From Clostridiaceae bacterium (GTDB lineage Bacteria > Bacillota > Clostridia > Oscillospirales > Acutalibacteraceae): DNA of 27,840 bases. Location of the stretch: NCBI GenBank assembly GCA_016292785.1, contig JAEDFL010000027.1, positions 1-27,840 on the forward strand, given 5' to 3'. Position 1 is the first letter of the stretch. Each line of letters starts with the position of its first letter. Both the position numbers and the translations under genes were made by a program. The notes under the pieces were generated by a model. It made no database searches, was not told the origin of the DNA, and worked only from the letters and a program-made list of their open reading frames with translations. This document shows positions 7,756-14,327 of this stretch, one piece after another.

Positions 7756-7771
7756 TGAGGGTTATCCCTCA
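7756..7771 (-). other. Small hairpin in the feoA-feoB gap
   Basis: TGAGGG-TTAT-CCCTCA, a 6-bp stem with a 4-base loop, 9 bases after the feoA stop. On the minus strand it is followed by TATTATTTT, a poor T run, so it might act as a weak attenuator or mRNA stabiliser. Confidence 0.4.
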
Positions 7772-7780
7772 AAAAAGTCC

Positions 7781-8002
7781 TTATTCAACCTCTATCATTT
7801 GAGCATCGGCCTTGCGAAGCGACAGCTCGTACCCGCGAACCGTGATCTCTATCGGATCACCCAGCGGTGCAACCTTGCGAATATACACCTCGGCACCCTT
7901 TGTAAGCCCCATATCCATAATTCGGCGCCTGACCGCACCCTCTCCGTGAAGCTTTACAACTTTGACCGTACTTCCTACTTCAACCTGTTTCAGCGTTTTC
8001 AT
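7781..8002 (-). CDS. feoA: FeoA family protein (proximal to feoB)
   Basis: 73 residues, a full-length FeoA with an SH3-like fold. The signature GEGAVRRRIMDMGLTKGAEVYIRKVAPLGDPIEITVRGYELSLRKADA covers the RRxxxMGLxxG and GDPIEI...GxxxxLR motifs. FeoA is a small cytoplasmic partner thought to interact with FeoB and support iron uptake. It is the second of two feoA genes, 19 bases after the first and 78 bases before feoB, with AGGAGGTG upstream of the ATG. All four genes are likely one transcript from the promoter at 8320-8348. Confidence 0.95.
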   Translation of the reverse strand: MKTLKQVEVGSTVKVVKLHGEGAVRRRIMDMGLTKGAEVYIRKVAPLGDPIEITVRGYELSLRKADAQMIEVE

Positions 8003-8021
8003 AATCCACCTCCTGCAAAAA

Positions 8022-8234
8022 TCATATCATTATTTTCTGTGCCATTTCCCTGCTGATCGCAACACGGGAATCCTTGACATTTACTATCAGATTGCCGCCG
8101 ATTGTGTTAATCACCGTAACACCGCCCCCGACAACAAACCCGAGATTTTCAAGATGCGCTCTGACCTCTTGCTTCCCTCCGACTCTTTTTATAACATTTA
8201 CTTCTCCCGATCTCGCAAGCGTAAGAGGAATCAT
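8022..8234 (-). CDS. FeoA family protein (first gene of the feo operon)
   Basis: 70 residues. MIPLTLARSGEVNVIKRVGG opens the typical FeoA SH3-like domain; ENLGFVVGGGVTVINTIGGNLIVNVKDSRVAISREMAQKI completes it. It differs clearly from the second FeoA: HLENLGF replaces RRIMDMGL and VKDSRVAI replaces VRGYELSL. Tandem feoA genes before feoB are common in Clostridia. The start at 8234 has GGAG about 11 nt upstream. It is the first gene of the operon and its leader holds two GTTAGC palindromes. Confidence 0.93.
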   Translation of the reverse strand: MIPLTLARSGEVNVIKRVGGKQEVRAHLENLGFVVGGGVTVINTIGGNLIVNVKDSRVAISREMAQKIMI

Positions 8235-8262
8235 AAATCAATCATCTCCGTTATCGAACGTT

Positions 8263-8278
8263 GTTAGCATATGCTAAC
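8263..8278. promoter_or_regulatory. Putative DtxR-type operator in the feo leader
   Basis: GTTAGCAT-ATGCTAAC, a perfect 16-bp palindrome, 29 bases upstream of the first feoA start and roughly 35-50 bases downstream of the predicted transcription start. Confidence 0.8.
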
Positions 8279-8296
8279 TCAGCCGCAAAATAATCA

Positions 8297-8312
8297 GTTA
8301 GCTTTCGCTAAC
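8297..8312. promoter_or_regulatory. Putative DtxR-type operator at the feo transcription start
   Basis: GTTAGC-TTTC-GCTAAC. It begins 7 bases after the -10 box of the feo promoter, so it covers the expected transcription start. A bound repressor there would block transcription initiation. Confidence 0.85.
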
Positions 8313-8319
8313 CGTATTT

Positions 8320-8348
8320 ATTATATTCTGAGAACCTGTTTTTGTCAA
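8320..8348 (-). promoter_or_regulatory. feo operon promoter
   Basis: On the minus strand TTGACA (8348-8343), 17-bp spacer, TATAAT (8325-8320): an exact consensus. Such a strong promoter is consistent with control by a repressor binding at the adjacent palindromes. Confidence 0.9.
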
Positions 8349-8404
8349 CGGTTTTTTATCAAAAAATCAAAGGCTCGGTGTTTTTCATTATTTCGCAGCA
8401 TTAA

Positions 8405-8420
8405 GTTAGCCTAAGCTAAC
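8405..8420. promoter_or_regulatory. Putative DtxR-type operator between feo and its regulator
   Basis: GTTAGC-CTAA-GCTAAC. The overlapping 19-mer at 8401-8419, TTAAGTTAGCCTAAGCTAA, matches the actinobacterial DtxR/IdeR box TTAGGTTAGSCTAACCTAA at 17 of 19 positions as I recall that consensus. It lies about 57 bases upstream of the feo -35 and 83 bases upstream of the regulator's -35. Confidence 0.8.
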
Positions 8421-8502
8421 TGATTTTTGTTTAAAATGCTTATCGGATAATAACCGTTTCGTAATTCTGTTCGGGTTTTCAGACTTCCTGAGCCGTTTAT
8501 TC

Positions 8503-8531
8503 TTGATTTTAACATCAATTTATGGTATGCT
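8503..8531 (+). promoter_or_regulatory. Probable promoter of the DtxR-type regulator
   Basis: TTGATT (8503-8508), 17-bp spacer, TATGCT (8526-8531), followed by GGGAGG at 8551-8556. Four of six bases match consensus in each hexamer at best, so it is weaker than the divergent feo promoter. Confidence 0.55.
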
Positions 8532-8563
8532 TATTTCATAAAATCGCACAGGGAGGAATCGTT

Positions 8564-8941
8564 TTGCATATTCAAGAATCCGGCGAGATGTATCTGGAAA
8601 CTATATACATTCTTTCCGAGAAAACGGGAGCCGTTCGTTCCATTGACGTCGGAGAATATATGGGCTATTCCAAGCCGAGCGTCAGCCGTGCCGTCGGAAT
8701 ACTTAAAAAGGGCGGATACCTGCTTATGGACAAGGACGGTTATCTCACGCTGACTGAATCAGGGCTGGCTGTTGCAAAGAAAATTTACGAAAGACACACT
8801 CTGCTGACGGATTTTTTAATTCGTCTCGGCGTCAACGAAAAAACAGCCGTTGAAGACGCCTGCAAAATTGAGCACGATATCAGCGACGAAACCTTTGACG
8901 CACTCAAAAAACACGCAAAAATGCACTCCCCTTCCGCCTGA
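8564..8941 (+). CDS. DtxR/IdeR-family metal-dependent repressor
   Basis: 125 residues with a TTG start at 8564, chosen because GGGAGG lies 7 nt upstream and the family's N-terminus begins there (HIQESGEMYLETIYIL). The ATG at 8522 would add 14 residues and lacks a ribosome binding site. Residues 1-62 form the winged helix-turn-helix (VGEYMGYSKPSVSRAVGILKK). Residues of about 63-125 form the dimerisation and metal domain. Ligands equivalent to the DtxR iron site are present: Met9, Cys100, Glu103 and His104 (ACKIEH), plus His78. The Met/Cys pair is that of iron-responsive DtxR; manganese-type MntR has Asp/Glu at these positions. There is no C-terminal SH3 domain. Located divergently from feo, it probably represses that operon with Fe(II) as co-repressor. 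Confidence 0.9.
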   Translation: MHIQESGEMYLETIYILSEKTGAVRSIDVGEYMGYSKPSVSRAVGILKKGGYLLMDKDGYLTLTESGLAVAKKIYERHTLLTDFLIRLGVNEKTAVEDACKIEHDISDETFDALKKHAKMHSPSA

Positions 8942-9128
8942 CAATTCAATTCCGAAAAATGGTTGTAACAGCCGCACAGACAGCTATTGCCGATGGCAGG
9001 AAGTAATCTTCACTCAGTTCGCTGAGTTCACTCTGACGATTGAGGATGCACAGGAATATGTCTATTCCATATCCCCGACAAAGCGTGTAAGAGGCTGGCG
9101 AGATATTGAAGTAAAACTCTATATTTAA
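8942..9128 (+). pseudogene. Possible remnant of a coding sequence
   Basis: After the regulator stop, the frame ending at TAA 9126-9128 reads as plausible protein from about 8997 (WQEVIFTQFAEFTLTIEDA) and continues through EYVYSISPTKRVRGWRDIEVKLYI. No start codon or ribosome binding site belongs to it; the only open frame reaching it begins inside the regulator gene in another frame. It looks like the tail of a deleted gene. The basic ending followed by a strand resembles C-termini of some serine recombinases, but that is a weak impression. Confidence 0.35.
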
Positions 9129-9132
9129 AATG

Positions 9133-9165
9133 AACTCCTCATCGAGAAATCGGTGAGGAGTTTTT
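9133..9165 (+). terminator. Rho-independent terminator
   Basis: AACTCCTCA (9133-9141) pairs with TGAGGAGTT (9154-9162), followed by T residues to 9165. It ends the regulator transcript and insulates the next operon. Confidence 0.88.
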
Positions 9166-9179
9166 GTCGTTTATGGGTG

Positions 9180-9209
9180 TTGATATAATGAATAATGATG
9201 TGCTATAAT
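9180..9209 (+). promoter_or_regulatory. Promoter of the AT-rich three-gene operon
   Basis: TTGATA (9180-9185), 18-bp spacer, TATAAT (9204-9209), then AAGGAGG at 9227-9233. Confidence 0.75.
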
Positions 9210-9241
9210 ATAATTGATTAAACTTCAAGGAGGTTTTTCTT

Positions 9242-9514
9242 TTGCAATTTGAATTAAGTGAAAAGCTCATAAAAAAATATAGCGAAGACAGTAAAAATCC
9301 AAATTACTCTTTGACATTTCTTTTGAATAGCTTAGATCCAAACATATGTGTTTCCGCCATCAAACTAGTAGATGTGTTTAATCTTCAAGGCAATGTAATA
9401 ACATATGAGATAGATGAAAAAAACATTAAAATTATCAAAACACTCTTCAAAGAAATTGATAACAAACTAATTGAAAAACTTCTTTGGATAGCTCTTTTAT
9501 TACCGGAGATGTAA
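9242..9514 (+). CDS. Small protein of unknown function, gene 1 of the AT-rich operon
   Basis: 90 residues with a TTG start at 9242; AAGGAGG ends 8 nt upstream, which supports it, and no in-frame ATG is near. The protein is soluble-looking and helical: MQFELSEKLIKKYSEDSKNP, then LTFLLNSLDPNICVSAIKLVDVF and a C-terminal amphipathic region KTLFKEIDNKLIEKLLWIALLLPEM. No family is recognised. Its stop is one base before the start of gene 2, so the two are translationally coupled. The size and position would suit an antitoxin, adaptor or immunity-type partner of the larger protein, but nothing in the sequence proves this. Base composition is much more AT-rich than flanking genes. Confidence 0.78.
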   Translation: MQFELSEKLIKKYSEDSKNPNYSLTFLLNSLDPNICVSAIKLVDVFNLQGNVITYEIDEKNIKIIKTLFKEIDNKLIEKLLWIALLLPEM

Positions 9515-9515
9515 T

Positions 9516-10595
9516 ATGGAAAATTTTGAGATTTTATACCAAGAGTCTTTAGCCAACGTGGAAGAGTCAATTATTGAATCATTAAACGAACTTAATATTC
9601 CTGAATCCACAAACATTTCAACCATAATAAAAAGTGAAGCCTCACTTGATGGATGGGATTACTGTTACGCTATCGCAATAGGACTGGCTGGTGTTTTTAT
9701 TTCAACAAATGAAGCTTTTGGGCATTATCTTGACCAAATACATAAAGCAGCAAGTGGTAGCAGTGGTGACTATGATAAGTTTCAAAGCTTTCTTGGTGAT
9801 ATGCTTCATCACGAAGGCGACCATATAGATGCGATTGAGATGCCTTTCAAAAACAGAAATGGTGATAATGCCTATTGCATTTTTCACAGATTATTGTGGG
9901 GTCATGATATTCTTTCAAATAAAGAAGATAATCCCTTTTTGTTAATGTTTAATCAAAAAGGATTAAACGGTATATTTCAAGCAGTTAGACATCTTTTAGC
10001 TGATACAGCTTCCAAGCAAGGACTACCATTACCTGGAAGTTCATTCTTTGATTTAATAGATGAGAATAACAAAACATCTAATTATTTAATAAAGATTGCT
10101 CAACAATTATCAGAAGAGACGATAGGTATAAAAACGGGTGCACAAGAAATATATTCCCATATGATGACTATCAGAGCGCAGGATGTAACTGCAGGAGTAG
10201 TGGTAAATCTTGTAACCGACCTTTATTTTCTTCTCCGTAAAATAGACAACAATATTCGTCGAACTGAAATAAAGCTTATTGCTTATATGGTCAATTTTTT
10301 AGGTGAAGCCGTTGTTGGTTCTTTAAAACAAAATGGCGTTCCCTATATAAATATTCCCTTGGCAGGAGCATTAACAACGACTTTTATTCAGTTTTGTTAC
10401 TATAACAGCAGTGAGATAAAAAGTATTACGAGCACTACTGAAAATCTTCATTCTGCAACAATGAAATTAGAAGAATCAAATAATGACTTTTTAGCATTAC
10501 CTACAATTGAAACAGCAGATGAATATATAACACTATCTGATGCCGCGGATGCAAATATAGAGGAACTACTTGACTTTTTAAAGGATGAGAAATGA
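9516..10595 (+). CDS. Unknown protein with hydrophobic segments and His-rich motifs, gene 2 of the AT-rich operon
   Basis: 359 residues, no family recognised. Residues 50-63 are a hydrophobic Gly/Ala segment (YAIAIGLAGVFIS). Residues 96-175 carry a dense, motif-like block: MLHHEGDHID (97-105), IFHRLLWGHDIL (122-132), DNPF (138-141), and AVRHLLADTASKQGLPLPG (156-174). The clustering of His, Asp and Gly looks like an active or metal-binding site. Residues of about 253-268 and 280-296 (PLAGALTTTFIQFCYY) are hydrophobic and could insert in a membrane. The C-terminus is acidic. It overlaps gene 3 by four bases (ATGA) and follows gene 1 by one base, so the three act together. It may be the effector or core of a small membrane-associated system; this is inference from layout only. 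Confidence 0.82.
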   Translation: MENFEILYQESLANVEESIIESLNELNIPESTNISTIIKSEASLDGWDYCYAIAIGLAGVFISTNEAFGHYLDQIHKAASGSSGDYDKFQSFLGDMLHHEGDHIDAIEMPFKNRNGDNAYCIFHRLLWGHDILSNKEDNPFLLMFNQKGLNGIFQAVRHLLADTASKQGLPLPGSSFFDLIDENNKTSNYLIKIAQQLSEETIGIKTGAQEIYSHMMTIRAQDVTAGVVVNLVTDLYFLLRKIDNNIRRTEIKLIAYMVNFLGEAVVGSLKQNGVPYINIPLAGALTTTFIQFCYYNSSEIKSITSTTENLHSATMKLEESNNDFLALPTIETADEYITLSDAADANIEELLDFLKDEK

Positions 10596-11098
10596 TGAAA
10601 AAACTAGTTTATGCAATTATTGCAGCCTTAATTGCAATTGGCTCATTTTTAACAGGGTTTCTAATTAGACAGCCGAAAATAAATAAACTGAAAAAACAGA
10701 TTGAAATGCTGCAACAAGATAATAGCAAACTTCTCAATTTAATTGAAGAGAGTGGCCAAAAATATCAAGAGTTACTTATTCAACACAAGGCACTTAAAGC
10801 ATTGCAATTTAGAAAAAAGTCAGCATTAAAAGAGCAAATTACTGAAACTTTAGTTATGCAATATGCAATTAAAGAGTATTTAACGTTATTATTAAAGAGT
10901 GGAAAATATAATAATGAACTAGAAAAAAGTGAAATTATATTTTTCAATGCTTTTGAAAAGTTTATTGATGGCAAAAAAATTTCTACTAGTGATAAAGTTA
11001 AAATACGTGACTACATAACTGAAAAATATAAAACTGAAATAAAACACTTAAAAGAATGTGAGTACTCACCTGTAATTGATGATATAAACGCTATATGA
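10592..11098 (+). CDS. Membrane-anchored coiled-coil protein, gene 3 of the AT-rich operon
   Basis: 168 residues. Residues of about 4-25 are one N-terminal transmembrane helix (LVYAIIAALIAIGSFLTGFLI) with a basic flank, and residues 31-70 form a likely coiled coil (KLKKQIEMLQQDNSKLLNLIEE). The rest is helical and Lys/Glu-rich, ending SPVIDDINAI. No family is recognised. The topology is a single-pass anchor with a soluble helical domain. Two adjacent ATG codons exist at 10592 and 10595; the first overlaps the stop of gene 2. It is followed by a perfect-stem terminator, closing the operon. It probably localises or senses for the gene 2 product; that is inferred only from gene order. Confidence 0.82.
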   Translation: MMKKLVYAIIAALIAIGSFLTGFLIRQPKINKLKKQIEMLQQDNSKLLNLIEESGQKYQELLIQHKALKALQFRKKSALKEQITETLVMQYAIKEYLTLLLKSGKYNNELEKSEIIFFNAFEKFIDGKKISTSDKVKIRDYITEKYKTEIKHLKECEYSPVIDDINAI

Positions 11099-11123
11099 AT
11101 TCCACACATTCGACAAAACACAA

Positions 11124-11169
11124 ACCTCCTTGTAAAATGGTATTACCAAATACAAGGAGGTCATTTTTT
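11124..11169 (+). terminator. Terminator whose 3' arm is the ribosome binding site of the next gene
   Basis: An 11-bp perfect stem (ACCTCCTTGTA at 11124-11134 with TACAAGGAGGT at 11151-11161), 16-base loop, then six T residues at 11164-11169. It terminates the three-gene operon. The AAGGAGG in the 3' arm is correctly spaced for the ATG at 11170. Confidence 0.88.
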
Positions 11170-11310
11170 ATGTTTAATAAGAAAACAAAACTGAAGCTCA
11201 CGAATTTTGAGTACAACCTGTTATGGGGCGGAATGAATGAGTTTCACAATATGCTTCTCTCGAACGGTATTCCCACAGAAGATGTTGACGAACTGCTCCT
11301 GAAAATCCCT
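11170..11310 (+). pseudogene. Truncated small gene, N-terminus of a family common near mobile elements in Clostridia
   Basis: ATG at 11170 with AAGGAGG 9 nt upstream. The first 47 residues (MFNKKTKLKLTNFEYNLLWG, then MNEFHNMLLSNG and EDVDELLLK) look like a small protein I associate with conjugative or mobilisable elements of gut Clostridia. After LLLK the frame stays open to 11508, but it then runs through the ppdK terminator hairpin and antisense over the ppdK 3' end (from 11449), with a composition unlike protein. The original C-terminus therefore appears to be lost. The family link is from memory and needs a search. Confidence 0.5.
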
Positions 11311-11342
11311 ATTTCAATGCCATTTTGCAAGGTTTTAAGCGT

Positions 11343-11390
11343 AAAAAACGACCTCATAGAATTTCTTCTACAAGGTCGTAATTTTATTTT
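11343..11390. terminator. Bidirectional terminator between ppdK and the truncated gene
   Basis: ACGACCT (11348-11354) pairs with AGGTCGT (11373-11379), and an inner TAGAA/TTCTA pairing (11357-11361 with 11366-11370) extends the hairpin. On the minus strand it is followed by a T run (A residues at 11343-11347), suiting termination of ppdK; on the plus strand by AATTTTATTTT. Confidence 0.88.
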
Positions 11391-11448
11391 GTTTTGCCTA
11401 TTGTGTTATAAGGCGGTTTGCCTTTTCACAAATATCACAACTCCGAAA

Positions 11449-14073
11449 TCAGTCGGCAAGTGCAGCCTGAGCGGCAGCGAGACGAGCGATTGGTACACGG
11501 AACGGTGAGCATGATACATAGTCAAGACCGATCTTGTGGCAGAACTCAACGGAAGAAGGATCTCCGCCGTGCTCGCCGCAGATTCCGCAGTGGAGCGACG
11601 GACGAGTTGCCTTACCCATCTTAACAGCCATATCCATGAGCTTGCCGACACCGGTCTGATCAAGCTTTGCGAACGGATCGAACTCATAGATCTTGTTGTC
11701 ATAGTAAGAGCTGAGGAACTTGCCTGCATCGTCACGGCTGAAGCCGAATGTCATCTGAGTAAGGTCGTTAGTACCGAAGCAGAAGAACTCAGCTTCCTTA
11801 GCGATCTCGTCAGCTGTAAGAGCCGCACGCGGGATCTCGATCATTGTACCAACCTCATACTTGAGCTCGATGCCTGCGGCAGCGATCTCAGCGTCAGCGG
11901 TAGCAACAACTACATCCTTAACGAACTTGAGCTCCTTAACCTCGCCGGTAAGCGGGATCATGATCTCGGGAACAAGTGCCCAATCCGGATGTGCCTTCTT
12001 AACATTGATAGCGGCACGAATAACAGCCTTTGTCTGCATCTTTGCGATCTCAGGATATGTGACCGTAAGACGGCATCCACGGTGACCCATCATCGGGTTG
12101 AACTCATGGAGAGAGCTGATGATAGCCTTGATGTCTGCAACAGACTTGTCCTGAGCGTTTGCAAGAGCTTCAATATCAGCTTCCTCAGTCGGAACGAACT
12201 CATGAAGCGGAGGATCAAGGAAACGGATTGTAACCGGGTTGCCCTCAAGAGCCTCATAGAGCTTCTCGAAGTCGCCCTGCTGATACGGAAGGATCTTATC
12301 AAGAGCTGCCTCTCTCTCCTCAAGAGTATCGGCACAGATCATCTCACGGAAAGCGGCAATTCTGTCTGCCTCGAAGAACATATGCTCTGTACGGCAAAGA
12401 CCGATACCCTCTGCGCCAAGCTCTCTTGCCTTCTTAGCGTCTGCCGGTGTGTCAGCATTTGTACGAACCTTGAGCTTTCTGTACTTGTCAGCCCACTCCA
12501 TAACTCTGCCGAACTCACCTGCGATCTGAGCGTCAACAGTCGGGATAATTCCGTCGTAAATATTACCTGTTGAACCGTCGATTGAAATATAGTCACCCTC
12601 AACGAAGGTCTTGCCTGCAAGCTCAAACTTCTTGTTAGCTTCATCCATCTTGATGTCGCCGCAGCCCGATACACAGCAAGTACCCATACCACGAGCAACA
12701 ACGGCTGCGTGAGAAGTCATACCGCCGCGAACTGTAAGAATACCCTGAGCGGACTTCATACCTGTGATATCCTCCGGAGAAGTCTCAAGACGAACAAGAA
12801 CTACCTTCTCGCCTCTCTCTGCCCACTCAACAGCGTCCTCTGCCGAGAATACGATCTTACCGCAAGCTGCTCCCGGAGAAGCGCCGAGACCCTTGCCGAT
12901 CGGTGTTGCAGCCTTGAGTGCCTTAGCGTCGAACTGCGGGTGGAGAAGTGTGTCAAGGTTTCTCGGGTCGATCATCTTAACAGCCTGCTTCTCGTCGATC
13001 ATTCCCTCGTCAACGAGGTCACAAGCGATCTTGAGAGCTGCCTGAGCGGTTCTCTTACCGTTACGTGTCTGGAGCATGAAGAGCTTACCGTGCTCAACTG
13101 TGAACTCCATATCCTGCATATCTCTGTAATGATCCTCAAGAGTATGGCAAACATCCTGGAACTGCTTGAAAGCCTCGGGGAACTTGTCCGCCATCTCGGA
13201 AATCTTCATCGGAGTACGAACACCGGCAACAACGTCCTCGCCCTGTGCGTTGGTGAGGAACTCGCCGAAGAGACCCTTTTCGCCTGTTGCGGGGTCACGG
13301 GTGAAAGCAACGCCTGTACCGCAATCATCGCCCATGTTACCGAAAGCCATGGACTGAACGTTAACAGCAGTACCCCATGAATACGGGATATCGTTATCAC
13401 GACGGTAAACGTTTGCACGGGGGTTGTCCCATGAACGGAAAACAGCTTCAACGGCACCCATGAGCTGCTCCTTCGGGTCTGACGGGAAGTCAGCGCCGAT
13501 CTTAGCCTTGTACTCAGCCTTGAACTGACCTGCAAGAACCTTGAGATCCTCAGCGGTGAGGTCAACGTCCTGAGTAACGCCCTTCTCGGCCTTCATCTTG
13601 TCGATAAGCTCCTCGAAGTACTTCTTGCCGACTTCCATAACAACGTCGGAGTACATCTGGATAAATCTTCTGTAGCAGTCCCAAGCCCAACGGGGATTGC
13701 CGGACATCTCGGAAATAGCCTCTACAACGTCCTCGTTAAGACCGAGGTTGAGGATTGTGTCCATCATGCCGGGCATTGAAGCACGGGCACCTGAACGAAC
13801 GGAAACAAGAAGAGGATTTTTCTTATCGCCGAACTTCTTGCCGGTGATTTCTTCCATCTTGTCAATGTACTCCATGATCTGAGCCTGGATATCGTCATTG
13901 ATCTTCTTGCCGTCTTCATAATACTTTGTGCAAGCTTCTGTCGTGATCGTAAAGCCCTGGGGAACAGGAAGACCGATGTTGGTCATCTCTGCAAGGTTTG
14001 CACCTTTACCGCCGAGGAGATTACGCATGTCTTTGTTACCTTCGGAAAAAAGGTAAGTATACTTAGTTGCCAT
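11449..14073 (-). CDS. ppdK: Pyruvate, phosphate dikinase
   Basis: 874 residues, the classic length for this enzyme. It interconverts pyruvate + ATP + phosphate and PEP + AMP + pyrophosphate in the cytoplasm, often glycolytically in anaerobes. The N-terminal ATP-grasp domain begins YLFSEGNKDMRNLLGGKGANLAEM. The phosphohistidine domain has GGMTSHAAVVARGMG with the catalytic His at residue 455 and the regulatory-type Thr two residues before it. The C-terminal PEP domain ends with LHCGICGEHGG, containing the active-site Cys, and CSPFRVPIARLAAAQAAL. The start is ATG 14073 with GGAGGT 7 nt upstream; the ATG at 14088 overlaps that site and is rejected. It is a single-gene unit with an extended -10 promoter and a strong terminator. 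Confidence 0.98.
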   Translation of the reverse strand: MATKYTYLFSEGNKDMRNLLGGKGANLAEMTNIGLPVPQGFTITTEACTKYYEDGKKINDDIQAQIMEYIDKMEEITGKKFGDKKNPLLVSVRSGARASMPGMMDTILNLGLNEDVVEAISEMSGNPRWAWDCYRRFIQMYSDVVMEVGKKYFEELIDKMKAEKGVTQDVDLTAEDLKVLAGQFKAEYKAKIGADFPSDPKEQLMGAVEAVFRSWDNPRANVYRRDNDIPYSWGTAVNVQSMAFGNMGDDCGTGVAFTRDPATGEKGLFGEFLTNAQGEDVVAGVRTPMKISEMADKFPEAFKQFQDVCHTLEDHYRDMQDMEFTVEHGKLFMLQTRNGKRTAQAALKIACDLVDEGMIDEKQAVKMIDPRNLDTLLHPQFDAKALKAATPIGKGLGASPGAACGKIVFSAEDAVEWAERGEKVVLVRLETSPEDITGMKSAQGILTVRGGMTSHAAVVARGMGTCCVSGCGDIKMDEANKKFELAGKTFVEGDYISIDGSTGNIYDGIIPTVDAQIAGEFGRVMEWADKYRKLKVRTNADTPADAKKARELGAEGIGLCRTEHMFFEADRIAAFREMICADTLEEREAALDKILPYQQGDFEKLYEALEGNPVTIRFLDPPLHEFVPTEEADIEALANAQDKSVADIKAIISSLHEFNPMMGHRGCRLTVTYPEIAKMQTKAVIRAAINVKKAHPDWALVPEIMIPLTGEVKELKFVKDVVVATADAEIAAAGIELKYEVGTMIEIPRAALTADEIAKEAEFFCFGTNDLTQMTFGFSRDDAGKFLSSYYDNKIYEFDPFAKLDQTGVGKLMDMAVKMGKATRPSLHCGICGEHGGDPSSVEFCHKIGLDYVSCSPFRVPIARLAAAQAALAD

Positions 14074-14153
14074 GGGTATTACCTCCATTTAAATTATTAC
14101 ATTAATTATTAACTGCGATCGGGCAGAATAAACCCAATAACATGTTTCGTATT

Positions 14154-14162
14154 ATTATAACA
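14154..14162 (-). promoter_or_regulatory. Extended -10 promoter element of ppdK
   Basis: TGTTATAAT on the minus strand (14162-14154) is TG-N-TATAAT, an extended -10. No good -35 is seen at the usual spacing. The rest of the 254-base gap between ppdK and glmU is AT-rich without other recognisable elements. Confidence 0.6.
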
Positions 14163-14327
14163 TACTAATGCTGTTATTGCTATACATTTTTAGGATAAAT
14201 AAGCACGAATATCGTCCGAAACTTTTGTGAAAATTGTCGTAAAAAAAATGTATTTTTCTATTGTAAATTTTTCAATTTTCTGCAATAATTAAGATGTAGT
14301 TTTTTAATTTAATGAGGAGGTATTGAT

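Noticed and set aside
8850..9128. 92-residue open frame starting inside the DtxR-type gene
   Set aside because: Its first third is a shadow of the regulator in another frame and has no ribosome binding site; only the part after about 8997 looks protein-like and is listed as a remnant.
11536..12573. 345-residue forward open frame inside ppdK
   Set aside because: Antisense to a certain, highly conserved gene; no start signals. Long antisense frames arise from the codon bias of the real gene. The same applies to the 223-residue frame at 12709-13380.
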